From NCBI RefSeq assembly GCF_014836875.1, contig NZ_JACSQC010000001.1:310001-374000 (forward strand): 64,000 bases of DNA, in the 5' to 3' direction. The translations under genes and the position numbers were made by a program. The stretch comes from Arthrobacter pullicola (lineage in GTDB: Bacteria; Actinomycetota; Actinomycetes; Actinomycetales; Micrococcaceae). Positions 1-8,767 of this stretch are shown here, piece by piece; the first letter of the stretch is position 1; each line of letters opens with the position of its first letter. Under the pieces are notes generated by a model. It was not told the origin of the DNA. It did not search any database and saw only the letters and a list, made by a program, of their open reading frames with translations.

Positions 1-654
1 TACGGGCACATTGCCCGGAAGTGCAGCGGCGGACAGGGCCGCGCGCAACGGCTCGACCTGTTCCGCGGGTACCTGGGCGGTGATGCCGGTTTGGCCGCTG
101 AAACTAAGGCTATGGAACTCCGTCCCTGCCGCAGCTCCGGTGTCGTGGACAAGGCGCAGTGCTGCCTGCAGGTCCGCTGCGGAGAATGCTGCCTGCACCG
201 GGACGGCTCCCGCGGCTCGGATGGCCTCAAAGAAGGACGTGTCCGTGACCGCCACATGCAGTGTGCCGTCAGCAACCCACGCATCGGTGTACGCCGCGCC
301 GAGTGCCGCTTTGAGGGCCATGTTGGTTTCTGCCAGGTCAGCCATGCCGTCCTCCGGGGGTGATTCTGCAGCCTCAGGGAAGACAGTTCCGGGCTTCGAA
401 GCGGCCGGAACCGCGGGCCCAGCGACAGCTGCAAGTTGTTCTGAAGGGGCGGCGTCAGCTCCTGCCCCGGTGGAAGCCGGCTCCGGTGCAGGACCGCAGC
501 CGGCCAGCGGCAGCAGGAGGGCGCCAACGGCCAGTGCACGCGCCAGCGGTGCCGCGGTGGACAGGGGACGGACTGCGGAATTCGAACGGACCGCGGACTG
601 TGAACCGGCTGTGGACTGTGAACCGATTGTGGAACCGCACCGTACTGACTGCAT
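1..654 (-). CDS. Lipoprotein with protease-propeptide-like domain (3' end outside window)
   Basis: Open from an ATG at 654 to the window edge, 218 codons visible, with GGAAAGGATGAGG six bases upstream as ribosome site. About 40 polar residues precede a hydrophobic segment ending in a lipobox-like LPLAGC near residue 60, so a membrane-anchored lipoprotein is likely, although the segment before the signal is longer than usual. After an Ala/Pro-rich linker, the stretch ALGAAYTDAWVADGTLHVAV resembles propeptides of secreted S1 (streptogrisin/alpha-lytic) proteases; that similarity is by eye and weak. The catalytic part, if any, lies outside the window. The next gene upstream is a trypsin-like protease, so the pair may be related secreted proteins. 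Confidence 0.6.
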   Translation of the reverse strand, partial: MQSVRCGSTIGSQSTAGSQSAVRSNSAVRPLSTAAPLARALAVGALLLPLAGCGPAPEPASTGAGADAAPSEQLAAVAGPAVPAASKPGTVFPEAAESPPEDGMADLAETNMALKAALGAAYTDAWVADGTLHVAVTDTSFFEAIRAAGAVPVQAAFSAADLQAALRLVHDTGAAAGTEFHSLSFSGQTGITAQVPAEQVEPLRAALSAAALPGNVPV

Positions 655-728
655 TGAACCTCATCCTTTCCGTCCTGACCCGCAAGGCCTTCCCAGTATT
701 GGTCTCCGCCGGTCATCATGCCAGACCG

Positions 729-770
729 AAACGGTCCGGGTTCCGCGCGAAGGCGGATCCCGGACCGTTC
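729..770 (-). terminator. Hairpin terminator after the LPXTG protease gene
   Basis: Perfect 11-bp inverted repeat, AACGGTCCGGG at 730-740 and CCCGGACCGTT at 759-769, with an 18-base loop that can fold a further short stem. It sits directly downstream of the minus-strand gene ending at 789. No clear T-run follows, as is common in high-GC actinobacteria. Confidence 0.6.
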
Positions 771-788
771 TGTGAGCCGGCTGGCGGG

Positions 789-3365
789 CTAGCGGGTGCT
801 GCTGCGGCGGCGGCGGCTGATGCCTACGCCGGCCGCGCCGCCCAGGAGCAGGATGCCTGCGGCTGAGAGCAGTGCGGTGGTGCCGCTTACGCCAGTGCTG
901 GGAAGCTTGCCGGACGGCTTCGGGTTGGCTACGCCAGCCACCTGAAGTTCCGTGACCCGGATCGTGGCAGTCGCCGCTGCCGAGCCAATGCCATCCAGTT
1001 CCTGGGTGGCGGTGACAACGTATTCACCGGCAGCCCAGGTGCCCAGTTCCACGGTCCAGTTGCCATCAGCATCCACCACGGCAACGGGGTCTGCGTCGCC
1101 GACGGCCAGGGTGAGCGTTGCACCCGGAACGCCGGTGCCGGAGATGGTCTCCGGAGCCGTGGCTTCGGTGAAGACTTCGCCGTCCCGCAGCGACGTGATG
1201 GCCGGAGCCGGGTAGATCACGCTGAAGGAGGTGGTCACCACCGGCGAGGCGGTCTTGCCGGGAGCGCCGTCCTGGCTGGCGGACACCGAATACAGGCCGT
1301 AGGACAGCGCCTCTTCCAGTTGAACAGAGAACGATCCGTCCTTGTCCGGGGTAACCGTCAGGACCTGGGGATCGGTGGCTGCCAAGGCCTGTGCTTCGCC
1401 TGCGTCCTCCGTTGCAGCCGCGGGTGCGACCTCCAGGGTTACGGTCGCCGTGGGATCCGCGATCCCTTCGAGCGTCCGGAGCTCGTTCACAACGGCCGCT
1501 CCGTCAGCGAGGTTGGTCAGGACCGGAGCCGCCAGTGCAGAGTGCTTAACCGTCACGCTGTACGTGGTGGTCTTCGACTTGTTGTACTGCCCGATGGCAG
1601 CACTGGCTTCAATTTCCAGCTTTCCGCCGTCGGAAAGGGTGCGCGGTACCTGTACGCTCCACGATCCGTCCGGAGCGGTCTCCACCTTCGTGCTGGAACC
1701 GTTGAGGGTGACCTTGACGGCCGAGCCAGCCGGTGCGGTGCCGGTCAGCACCTGATCGGTTTCCACTGTGTCGCCGTTCTTGATGTTCAGCTCCGGTGCC
1801 TCGACATGCAGGGCCACGGTGTAGCCGCCGGTGACGGAGAGTGCCGACGTCAGATCAGCAGCGCCGACGGTGTTATAGAAGCCGTCCTTATCCGTTTGTC
1901 CCATGCCGCCGCTGACCAGCCCCAGAGCGGTGTTGCCGGCGATGACCGGTCCGCCGGAGTCGCCGCCCTTTGCCTTCAAAGTGGACTCGAAGCCCAGGAC
2001 AGCACGAACGTCGTTGGGATCGGTAGCCATCTTGTGGCCGCCGACAAAGAAGACCGCCAGCTTGTCGACCGTCCCGCACTCCCAGCCGGTGGTCAGCCCG
2101 GACCGGCAGACCGGCAGCCCGGCGACAGCTGAGCCGACGCCGGTGATCCGGGTTGTGGTCTCTGAAAGTCCGCCCGCGGCCCACCCGGTGACTTCAGCCA
2201 GCAGGTCCAGGTCAGTGTTGATGCCGTCAATAACGGCAACGTCGGTGCCAACGTTAGGATTTTCCACACTCGAGGGTGTGTTGCCCGGTCCGCCGAAGAC
2301 CGAGGTGCCGAAGGTACCCAGTTCCGTTGTGACAACGTTGGTGCCATCCGTCGGAGCCAGGTAGGTGTCCTTAAGAGAGCCGTCGCCGGTGCAGTGCCCC
2401 GCAGTAATAACTGCCGGCTCGCCTGCCGGGTTCCAGCCGTTGAAACCGATGGAGCACGAGCCGGCGAGCTGGCTGCCGTTTCCGCTGACATACCCTTGGC
2501 CGCCGTAGACGTTCTCCAGTGGGACGCCTGGCCCACCGTTGGACTTTACTGCCTGGACGTTGGTGTAGTCGTCGGCGAATTCCTTCGGCGTGGCGGGTGC
2601 AGCTGAATCCTGCAGCGTCCGCGCTGAGGCTGTGACGGGAGCTTCCGGGTTTTCGACATTAATCGTGAAGCCGTCAGAGTCGAGGCTGATGGACTGGAGT
2701 CCGTCCACTCCCACGTTGGCAATGTAGTCGCGTGCCAAGGAAGTCAGATCGGTCGCGGTGCGGGTCGCTGCCGCGTCGGCCTGGGTGCCTTCGGCAGCGG
2801 ACTCTTCCGGTGCGGGCTCGGACGAAGGGGCAGGTGCCGCCGTCTCGGTGGGAGCGGGAGCGGCAGGAGTGCTGCCGGCGTCCGTCGCCGTCTTGTCGTC
2901 AGATGACTCGTCATCGGCGGCGTCGGTTGCCTTGTCCGTGGCCGCCGGTGCCTCGAGCCGTGCGTCCAGCTCCTCGGCCAGGGCTTCCAGCGCGGTGCCC
3001 GATCCGTAAATCACAATTTCCGCGTCTTCCAGTGCCAGACCGGCGAAGCCTTCCGTGGCCTGAAGCCGCGGCAGGGCGGCGGCGGCGCGCTGGCCCAGCT
3101 CACCGGCGTCGCGGAATTCTGCCTCGGTCAGGCCGAGGTCGCGCTGCAGTGCCTCGGCGAGACCGGGCGGCAGAGCGCCGGCCAGGTCCGCGGTTCCGGC
3201 AGTCTCCGGGGCCGCAGCCGGCTGGGAAGCAGCCGACTCCTCGGGCTCGCCGGCGCCGGGTGCGGCCTGGGCCGGCACCCCGATCAGTGCGCCGCCGACC
3301 ACCAGGGCCGCCGTAACGGCCACAGCGCGCGCTGGACCGGACCGGACTAGTGACGTTCTCCTCAT
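789..3365 (-). CDS. LPXTG-anchored trypsin-like (S1) serine protease with bacterial Ig-like repeats
   Basis: 858 aa. An N-terminal signal peptide (about residues 1-34, ending AQAA) is followed by an Asp/Glu/Ala-rich propeptide and linker to about 255. The S1 peptidase domain (about 285-510) shows the triad in AGHC (H324), GTDVAVID (D375) and GGDSGGP (S470), with paired Cys at 304/325 and 420/430. Residues 520-805 hold about three repeated Ig-like modules, each opening with a short phrase on NGDTV or DGAAV and closing in YSVTV/YSVSA. The C-terminus is a sorting signal: LPSTG (821-825), a hydrophobic helix, then RRRRSSTR. It is therefore predicted to be exported and linked to the wall by a sortase. 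The ATG follows GGGGG. A hairpin terminator follows the gene. Confidence 0.88.
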   Translation of the reverse strand: MRRTSLVRSGPARAVAVTAALVVGGALIGVPAQAAPGAGEPEESAASQPAAAPETAGTADLAGALPPGLAEALQRDLGLTEAEFRDAGELGQRAAAALPRLQATEGFAGLALEDAEIVIYGSGTALEALAEELDARLEAPAATDKATDAADDESSDDKTATDAGSTPAAPAPTETAAPAPSSEPAPEESAAEGTQADAAATRTATDLTSLARDYIANVGVDGLQSISLDSDGFTINVENPEAPVTASARTLQDSAAPATPKEFADDYTNVQAVKSNGGPGVPLENVYGGQGYVSGNGSQLAGSCSIGFNGWNPAGEPAVITAGHCTGDGSLKDTYLAPTDGTNVVTTELGTFGTSVFGGPGNTPSSVENPNVGTDVAVIDGINTDLDLLAEVTGWAAGGLSETTTRITGVGSAVAGLPVCRSGLTTGWECGTVDKLAVFFVGGHKMATDPNDVRAVLGFESTLKAKGGDSGGPVIAGNTALGLVSGGMGQTDKDGFYNTVGAADLTSALSVTGGYTVALHVEAPELNIKNGDTVETDQVLTGTAPAGSAVKVTLNGSSTKVETAPDGSWSVQVPRTLSDGGKLEIEASAAIGQYNKSKTTTYSVTVKHSALAAPVLTNLADGAAVVNELRTLEGIADPTATVTLEVAPAAATEDAGEAQALAATDPQVLTVTPDKDGSFSVQLEEALSYGLYSVSASQDGAPGKTASPVVTTSFSVIYPAPAITSLRDGEVFTEATAPETISGTGVPGATLTLAVGDADPVAVVDADGNWTVELGTWAAGEYVVTATQELDGIGSAAATATIRVTELQVAGVANPKPSGKLPSTGVSGTTALLSAAGILLLGGAAGVGISRRRRSSTR

Positions 3366-3531
3366 TGAATACCCCCATCAGACGTGAGCCACGCTCATGC
3401 TGCCCGGGGCAAACCGCAGAGAGGGACGCGCGCCGGGAATCCGAGACTTAGTTGGCATTCCGGTGACATAGTGGTGTCCCGGAACTGCCCCGGAGCCTAG
3501 CGGGTAAAAGTGCGTCTGGCAATTCGTAAGG

Positions 3532-4089
3532 CTACTTTGTGCCTGTCATGGAGGCAGATTGCCGTCGGCGGTACGCCCGGACGTTCTCCCGGTTGCCGCA
3601 GTTCCCGGTTCCGCAGTATCTGCGGGAGCGGTTGCGGGAGAGGTCAATGAGAACATCGCTGCAGTCGGAAGCCGCACACACCCGGAGCCGGCCCAGCTCC
3701 CGGGCCCGGACGACGTCGGCAAGCGCCATGGCCGCCTCCGTCGCCATCCGGTCAGCCAGGGCAGCCTCCGGGGGAGTGCAGTGCAGATGCCAGTCCCACC
3801 CGTCATGCCGGACCAGCTGCGGCAGCGCGCGGGAAGTACGCAGGAGCTGGTTGATGCCCTCAACCAGCGGTTCTTCGCCGGCGGCCCAGAGGTTCCGGAG
3901 AGTTGCGCGCAGCCTCAGTACCGCCTGCCGCTCGGCGGCAGTATGGGTCCGGGATCCGGAGAAGCCCTCCTGGGCCAGGAACCGCGTGAGGCCGGTGTCG
4001 CCGGAGAGCGGATCGGGGTCTTCGGAGGCAGTGTTCACCAGAGCCGCGGCACTGGTCAGTGCCACTTCGGTGTCATAAGTGAAAAGCAT
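3532..4089 (-). CDS. CGNR zinc-finger transcriptional regulator (ABATE + CGNR)
   Basis: 185 aa from the ATG at 4089, chosen because TCAGGAG lies six bases upstream; a longer frame exists but would overlap the divergent transporter. The N-terminal two thirds match the ABATE-type stress-response domain. The C-terminus carries the zinc-binding pattern CAASDC plus CGTGNCGNRENVRAYRRRQ, which defines CGNR proteins and probably binds DNA. Family members are commonly annotated as one-component regulators; the ligand is unknown. It is divergent from an EamA exporter, so local control of that gene is a reasonable inference. Confidence 0.85.
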   Translation of the reverse strand: MLFTYDTEVALTSAAALVNTASEDPDPLSGDTGLTRFLAQEGFSGSRTHTAAERQAVLRLRATLRNLWAAGEEPLVEGINQLLRTSRALPQLVRHDGWDWHLHCTPPEAALADRMATEAAMALADVVRARELGRLRVCAASDCSDVLIDLSRNRSRRYCGTGNCGNRENVRAYRRRQSASMTGTK

Positions 4090-4115
4090 CTTGACTCCTG
4101 ACATCGGCCACCCTA

Positions 4116-4192
4116 GTGTCACTAGCATAGGCCCATTTAGCTCGTGACAAGCTTTGACACCAGCGACACCAGCATTGACCAGCCCGTGACAC
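4116..4192. promoter_or_regulatory. Repeated GTGACA half-sites between CGNR regulator and exporter
   Basis: GTGTCAC at 4116-4122, GTGACA at 4144-4149 and GTGACAC at 4186-4192, with a related TTTGACACC at 4153-4161, fall within the 142-bp divergent interval. Three copies of a short word in both orientations suit an operator region for the adjacent regulator. Assignment is inferred from position only. Confidence 0.35.
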
Positions 4193-4231
4193 TGTCCATG
4201 GGGGCGGGCCGTCTTCCTCGAAAGGTCCGGC

Positions 4232-5236
4232 ATGGAAAAGCCCACGTCCACGGCACGCCCGCTGCCGCCCGCCGGAGCGTCCGGAATCCTGATAGCCCTC
4301 CTTTCTTCCGCTGTCTTCGGCCTTTCCGGATCGTTCGCCAAGTCGCTGATGGAGGCCGGCTGGACGCCCGCAACCGCCGTCGGCTTCCGCATGGGCGGAG
4401 CCGCCCTGGTGCTGCTGGTCCCGGCGCTCATCGCGCTCCACGGCCGCTGGTACCAGGTGCGGCAGAACTGGAAAACCATCCTGCTGTTCGGCCTGGTGGG
4501 AGTGGCTGGATGCCAGTTCTTCTACTTCAATGCCGTGGAGCGGCTTTCCGTCGGCGTGGCCCTGCTGCTGGAGTTCCTGGCGCCGGTGCTGATGGTGCTG
4601 TGGATCTGGTTCCGCAGCCGCCGCCGCCCCGGGACCGCCACCATCTTCGGTGCAGCGGCCGCCGTCGTCGGCCTGGTCCTTGTTTTGGATTTGGGGGGTG
4701 ACCTGCGGGTTGATCCGCTGGGCATCGCCTGGGGCCTGGCTGCCGCCGTCTGCCTGGCGATGTACTTCTTCATTACCGCCAAGCAAAACGACACACTGCC
4801 GCCGCTTGTGCTGACCACCGGCGGGCTGCTGGTGGGCGCCGGGACCATGGTGCTGCTTGGCCTCACCGGACTGCTGCCCACCGGGTTCAGCACCGCCGAC
4901 GTTGAACTCGCCGGCTGGGTCACCCGCTGGTGGGTTCCGCTGATCGGCCTGGTGCTGCTCTCCACCGTGCTGGCCTACGTCACCGGCATCATTGCCGCAC
5001 GCGCCCTTGGACCCCGGATTGCCTCGTTCGTCTCCCTCACCGAAGTGCTCTTCGCCGTGCTGTGGGCCTGGCTGCTGCTCTCCGAACTTCCGCGCACCAT
5101 CCAGCTGGTGGGTGGGGCCCTGATTGTCACCGGACTGGTCCTGGTCCGGTCTGACAAGCACACGGACCTGCCGGACACCGGAGCGGAAGCCCAGGCGACT
5201 GGCGCGGACCAAGTAACCGGACAACGGCGCTCCTAG
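4232..5236 (+). CDS. EamA/DMT-family transporter
   Basis: 334 aa with about ten hydrophobic helices in two similar halves, as in the drug/metabolite transporter superfamily (RhaT/EamA). The first half opens with ALLSSAVFGLSGSFAKSLME and contains FYFNAVERLSVGVALLLEFL, a typical EamA phrase. The second half repeats the pattern at SFVSLTEVLFAVLWAWLLL. These proteins usually export amino acids or small metabolites across the membrane; the substrate is not visible here. The ATG is preceded by GAAAGG. It is divergent from the CGNR regulator gene. Confidence 0.87.
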   Translation: MEKPTSTARPLPPAGASGILIALLSSAVFGLSGSFAKSLMEAGWTPATAVGFRMGGAALVLLVPALIALHGRWYQVRQNWKTILLFGLVGVAGCQFFYFNAVERLSVGVALLLEFLAPVLMVLWIWFRSRRRPGTATIFGAAAAVVGLVLVLDLGGDLRVDPLGIAWGLAAAVCLAMYFFITAKQNDTLPPLVLTTGGLLVGAGTMVLLGLTGLLPTGFSTADVELAGWVTRWWVPLIGLVLLSTVLAYVTGIIAARALGPRIASFVSLTEVLFAVLWAWLLLSELPRTIQLVGGALIVTGLVLVRSDKHTDLPDTGAEAQATGADQVTGQRRS

Positions 5237-5292
5237 TGCCCATCTCCGGTAGGCTCACCGGCAACGAAGCGGCTCGACCAACGGGGGAAACC

Positions 5293-5388
5293 GTGAAGAC
5301 TGATCCTTGCGTGCTGCCGGAGGTCCGGCCGGAATTCGCCGGTTCCGGCAGCGGGGGAACCACGCAGCCGACGGCAGGCACCAAATGA
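5293..5388 (+). CDS. Possible 31-aa leader ORF coupled to the cytochrome b gene
   Basis: A GTG at 5293 follows GGGGGAAACC, a better ribosome site than the one before the downstream gene. The frame encodes 31 residues with one Cys and no helix or signal, and its TGA overlaps the next ATG as ATGA (5385-5388). This arrangement suggests translational coupling: ribosomes finishing the short ORF would restart on the membrane protein. It may be a regulatory leader rather than a functional peptide. No homology is claimed. Confidence 0.35.
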   Translation: MKTDPCVLPEVRPEFAGSGSGGTTQPTAGTK

Positions 5389-6311
5389 GTCCCAGTCCGC
5401 CGAGAACTGCCCCACGGTCCCGCTGGCTGAAACTGGCCTGGATGGTGCCCGCGGCGCTGCTGGTCCTCGCCGGTGTTGTGCTGGCTGCCCGCTGGCTCCG
5501 GGACACCCCTGCGCTGCAGGATTTCCTCACCGAGTACCCGGGGTTCTCCGAGCTGCCCGACGGCGCTCCGGTCGGAATTCCGGCGTGGGTCGGCTGGCAG
5601 CACTTCCTCAACTCGCTGCTGATCCTGCTGATTATCCGGTCCGGCTGGCTCATCCGGACCCGGCAGCGGCCGGTCGGTTCCTGGACCCGGAACAACAAGG
5701 GACTGATCCGCACCAGGAACCAGCCGAAGAAAATCAGCCTGGACCTGTGGTTCCACCTCAGCCTGGATGTGCTCTGGGTCCTGAACGGTCTCATTTTCTA
5801 TGTGCTGATCTTCGCCACCGGCCACTGGATGCGGCTGGTGCCCACCAGCTGGGATGTGTTCCCGAACGCCGCCTCCACGGCGCTGCAGTACGCCTCGCTG
5901 GAGTGGCCCCTGGAAAACGGCTGGGTGAACTACAACAGCCTGCAGCTGCTCTCCTACTTCGCGGTCGTGTTTATCGCCGCCCCGCTGGCAATCATCTCCG
6001 GCCTGCGGATGTCCCCGTCCTGGCCGGCGAAAGCGCGGATCAACCGTTTCCTCCGCATTGAAACGGCACGGGCGGTGCACTTTCCCGTGATGGCCTTCTT
6101 CGTTCTGTTCATCATCGTGCACGTCACCCTGGTGCTTACCACCGGCGCGCTGCGGAACCTGAACCACATGTACGCGGCCTCGGACGGCACCGGATGGACC
6201 GGGTTCTGGTTCTTTGCGGCCTCAGTGGTGGTGATGGTGGTGGCCTGGGTGGCGGCACGGCCGGTCTTCCTGCGTCCGGTCGCCGGGCTTATGGGCAAGG
6301 TGGGCCGCTGA
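5385..6311 (+). CDS. Cytochrome b/b6-domain integral membrane protein
   Basis: 308 aa with about five to six membrane helices and regularly placed histidines: WQHFLNSLL, LWFHLSLDVLW, ATGHWMR and RAVHFPVMAFFVLFIIVHV. These are plausible haem ligands, as in cytochrome b561-like subunits that anchor periplasmic molybdoenzymes. A 30-residue loop carries RTRNQPKKISLDLW. The ATG at 5385 is chosen over an upstream TTG because it overlaps the short ORF before it. No molybdopterin oxidoreductase gene lies nearby, so its redox partner is either encoded elsewhere or not of that type. Confidence 0.75.
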   Translation: MSPSPPRTAPRSRWLKLAWMVPAALLVLAGVVLAARWLRDTPALQDFLTEYPGFSELPDGAPVGIPAWVGWQHFLNSLLILLIIRSGWLIRTRQRPVGSWTRNNKGLIRTRNQPKKISLDLWFHLSLDVLWVLNGLIFYVLIFATGHWMRLVPTSWDVFPNAASTALQYASLEWPLENGWVNYNSLQLLSYFAVVFIAAPLAIISGLRMSPSWPAKARINRFLRIETARAVHFPVMAFFVLFIIVHVTLVLTTGALRNLNHMYAASDGTGWTGFWFFAASVVVMVVAWVAARPVFLRPVAGLMGKVGR

Positions 6312-6335
6312 GTCCTGCCGTACGGGGGTCCCGGT

Positions 6336-7931
6336 TCAGGCTCCGAGCGGGTCGGCCTGCGCTTCACTGGCGGCTGGCTGGGCTCCCTGCATTCCCTGGA
6401 CCGGCTGGGCTCCCTGGATCGGGTGGATCTGGATTTCGCGCTTGAGGATTTTGCCGGTGGGACCCTTGGGCAGTTCGTCGGTGAAGATCATCCTGCGCGG
6501 GTATTTGTACGCAGCCAGACGGTCCCTGGCGAACGCCAGGATTTCAGCGGCCAGCGCTTCCCGCGCGGCGCCATCGCCCGGCAGGGCCCCGGACTTGAGC
6601 CCGATCACGGCAGCTACTTCCTCGCCGTTGAGTTCATCGGGGACTCCGACGACGGCGGCTTCCGCGACGGCAGGGTGTTCGTACAGGACTTCCTCCACCT
6701 CGCGGGGATACACGTTGTAGCCGCCGCGCAGGATCATGTCCTTTTTCCGGTCCACGATGTAGATGTTGCCGGCCTCATCGAACCGGGCCAGGTCACCGGT
6801 GCGGAACCAGCCGTCGGGGATGGCTGCCGCGGTGGCCTCCGGGTTATTCCAGTACTCCTTCATCACGCCGAGGCCCCGGACGGACAGTTCACCGATCTCT
6901 CCGATCGGCACGTCGTGGCCCGCGTCGTCGAGCATCCGCACCTCCATCCCGTACACGGGTTTGCCGATGGATCCGGGACGGCGCTCCCCGCCGGGAACGT
7001 TGAAGGACACGATCGGGGAGGTCTCGGACAGGCCGTAGCCTTCCAGCAGCTCCGCGCCAAACACCTCTTCGAACTCCCGCAGGACTTCGAGCGGCATCGC
7101 TGCTCCGCCGGTAATCGCCTCGCGCAGGGAGGAGATGTTCCGGGTTGCCACATCCGGGTGGCGCAGCATGCCGATATACATGGTGGGCACCCCCTCGAAG
7201 AGAGTTACCCCGTCCCGCTCGATGATTTCCAGCGCCCGGCCGGCGTCGAACCGGGGGAGCAGGCTGATGGCGGCACCGGCCAGTACGGCCGCATTGAGGG
7301 CGGCGGTCTGTCCGAAGACGTGGAAGAAGGGCAGCCCGCCGAAGATCACGTCCGTTTCCGTGATGCCCAGCAGGTCCTTGGCAACCTCGGCGTTGCTGCG
7401 CAGGTTGTTATGGGTCAGCGCGGCTCCCTTGGGCCGGCCGGTGGTGCCGGAGGTGTAGAGGACGACGGCGATGTCCTCGCCGTCGACCTCCGCAACGGCG
7501 TCGTCCGCTTCGGTGTCGGCCAGCAGCTGCCGGAAGCTGTCCGCGTTGACCGGGATCACGTCCACGCCGCCGGCTTCCCCGGCACCTGCGGCCGCTTCGG
7601 GAAGCACCGGTTCGAAGGCGAAGAGCAGGCTGGCACCGGAATCCTGCAGCGTGTAGGCGGCCTCGCGGGCCTTCAGCAGGGGATTCATCGGCACCACCAC
7701 GGCCCCATAGCGCAGAACCCCGTAATAGACGGATGCCATGGGAGGAATGTTGGGCATCATCAGCGCCACGCGGTCGCCGCGCTGCACGCCGCGGGCGCGC
7801 AGCAGGCCGGCCATCTTGGCGCTCATGGCGTTCAGCACCTGGTAACTGATCACAGTGTCGTCCAGCTGGAGGGCGGTGTTCCCCGGAGCGCGGGCGGCAG
7901 TATCGGTCAGGATTCCGGCGAGGTTGGGCAT
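6336..7931 (-). CDS. AMP-forming acyl-CoA synthetase (fatty acid-CoA ligase family)
   Basis: 531 aa, full length for the ANL superfamily. The AMP-binding P-loop VVLYTSGTTGRPKG is at residues 157-169; then come GYGLSETSP, the hinge region GWFRTGDLARFDEAGNIYIVDRKKDMI, and the C-terminal lysine in PKGPTGKILKRE (about K494), which drives adenylation. It would activate a carboxylic acid, probably a fatty acid, to its CoA ester in the cytosol. The last 30 residues are an unusual Gln/Ala/Pro tail with PIQGAQP/VQGMQGAQP repeats. It lies on the strand opposite the cytochrome b gene, ending 25 bp away, and appears monocistronic. Confidence 0.87.
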   Translation of the reverse strand: MPNLAGILTDTAARAPGNTALQLDDTVISYQVLNAMSAKMAGLLRARGVQRGDRVALMMPNIPPMASVYYGVLRYGAVVVPMNPLLKAREAAYTLQDSGASLLFAFEPVLPEAAAGAGEAGGVDVIPVNADSFRQLLADTEADDAVAEVDGEDIAVVLYTSGTTGRPKGAALTHNNLRSNAEVAKDLLGITETDVIFGGLPFFHVFGQTAALNAAVLAGAAISLLPRFDAGRALEIIERDGVTLFEGVPTMYIGMLRHPDVATRNISSLREAITGGAAMPLEVLREFEEVFGAELLEGYGLSETSPIVSFNVPGGERRPGSIGKPVYGMEVRMLDDAGHDVPIGEIGELSVRGLGVMKEYWNNPEATAAAIPDGWFRTGDLARFDEAGNIYIVDRKKDMILRGGYNVYPREVEEVLYEHPAVAEAAVVGVPDELNGEEVAAVIGLKSGALPGDGAAREALAAEILAFARDRLAAYKYPRRMIFTDELPKGPTGKILKREIQIHPIQGAQPVQGMQGAQPAASEAQADPLGA

Positions 7932-8092
7932 GGACGATCTCCTTTGATCTCAGGCCAGCTGCGGCTGCAGTGCACCCGAGGCTACACAGCCCCGTCCCGG
8001 CTGGGAACGGTTCCCGTGGACGTCGGGGATGGAGTGGCAGGGAGCCGAAAGACAGCCGGACCTGCCGTCCGGCCACGGGAAGCGCAGGCGGG

Positions 8093-8767
8093 TCAGTCCG
8101 TGCTGGACGCCAGCACCTCAATGGCACGGCGTCCCAGGCTTCCCACAACGTGCCGGTGCATCGCGGCCCGGGCTGCCCCGGCATCCCCGGCAATGACAGC
8201 TGCCGCGATTTCCTTGTGCTCAGCCTGGACCCTGGCCCGATCCGTCCGGGAGTCCTTTTGGCTCTGCAGCCCAATCTGCCGGTAACGGTCCGCCTTGTCC
8301 CAGAGGCCCTCCAGAATGCCGGTGAGGAGCGGGTTATGGGACGCGGTGTAGATGCTGCGGTGGAACTCCCGGTGCGCCGTCATCGCCGCCAGGTCATTGG
8401 CGTCACTCAGCGGGACCAGCCGGCGGAGGGAATCCTTGATGGCGCTGATGTCCGCCTGGTTCCTGCTCTCTGCGGCCAGGCCGGCTGCCAGCGGATCGAG
8501 GTTTTCGCGGATGACGTAGAGGTTGCCGGCCTCCTCCGCCGTGAGGGCGGCTACCCGCGCATCCCGGTGGGATTCCAGCTGGACCAGGCCCTCAGCTTCC
8601 AGCCGCCGCAGGGCTTCCCGGAGCGGGGTGGTGCTGACGCCCAGATCGTGGGCCATCTGAGCCTGGCTCATCACCGAACCGTGCTGGATTTCCGCGGTGA
8701 GGATGCGCCGCCGAAGCTCTTCATAGGCGTAGGCGCTCTTGGTCAAAGCAACAGGAGGGGTTGGCAC
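8093..8767 (-). CDS. GntR-family regulator with FCD effector domain
   Basis: 224 aa. The N-terminal winged helix (about residues 10-75) shows YEELRRRILTAEI and STTPLREALRRLEAEGLV, standard for GntR proteins. The C-terminal all-helical FCD domain has the expected metal/ligand histidines in HREFHRSIY, AEHKEI and HRHVV. FCD regulators usually sense small organic acids. The gene lies just beyond the end of the tct operon on the same strand, which suggests that it controls the tricarboxylate locus; a TTCTTATAG-type motif lies about 73 bp upstream of its start. Confidence 0.87.
   Translation of the reverse strand: MPTPPVALTKSAYAYEELRRRILTAEIQHGSVMSQAQMAHDLGVSTTPLREALRRLEAEGLVQLESHRDARVAALTAEEAGNLYVIRENLDPLAAGLAAESRNQADISAIKDSLRRLVPLSDANDLAAMTAHREFHRSIYTASHNPLLTGILEGLWDKADRYRQIGLQSQKDSRTDRARVQAEHKEIAAAVIAGDAGAARAAMHRHVVGSLGRRAIEVLASSTD

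Noticed and set aside
11-775. 254-codon plus-strand frame
   Set aside because: Antisense to the lipoprotein gene, which has a clear ribosome site and lipobox; the plus frame has low-complexity Ala/Ser/Arg composition.
4090-4479. 130-residue N-terminal extension of the CGNR protein
   Set aside because: Would overlap the divergent transporter; the ATG at 4089 has a good ribosome site and gives the family length.
4073-5224. 383-codon minus-strand frame
   Set aside because: Antisense to the EamA transporter and Gln/Gly-rich.
6423-8285. 620-codon plus-strand frame
   Set aside because: Exact antisense of the acyl-CoA synthetase and part of gntR, both with intact motifs; long antisense frames are common in high-GC DNA.
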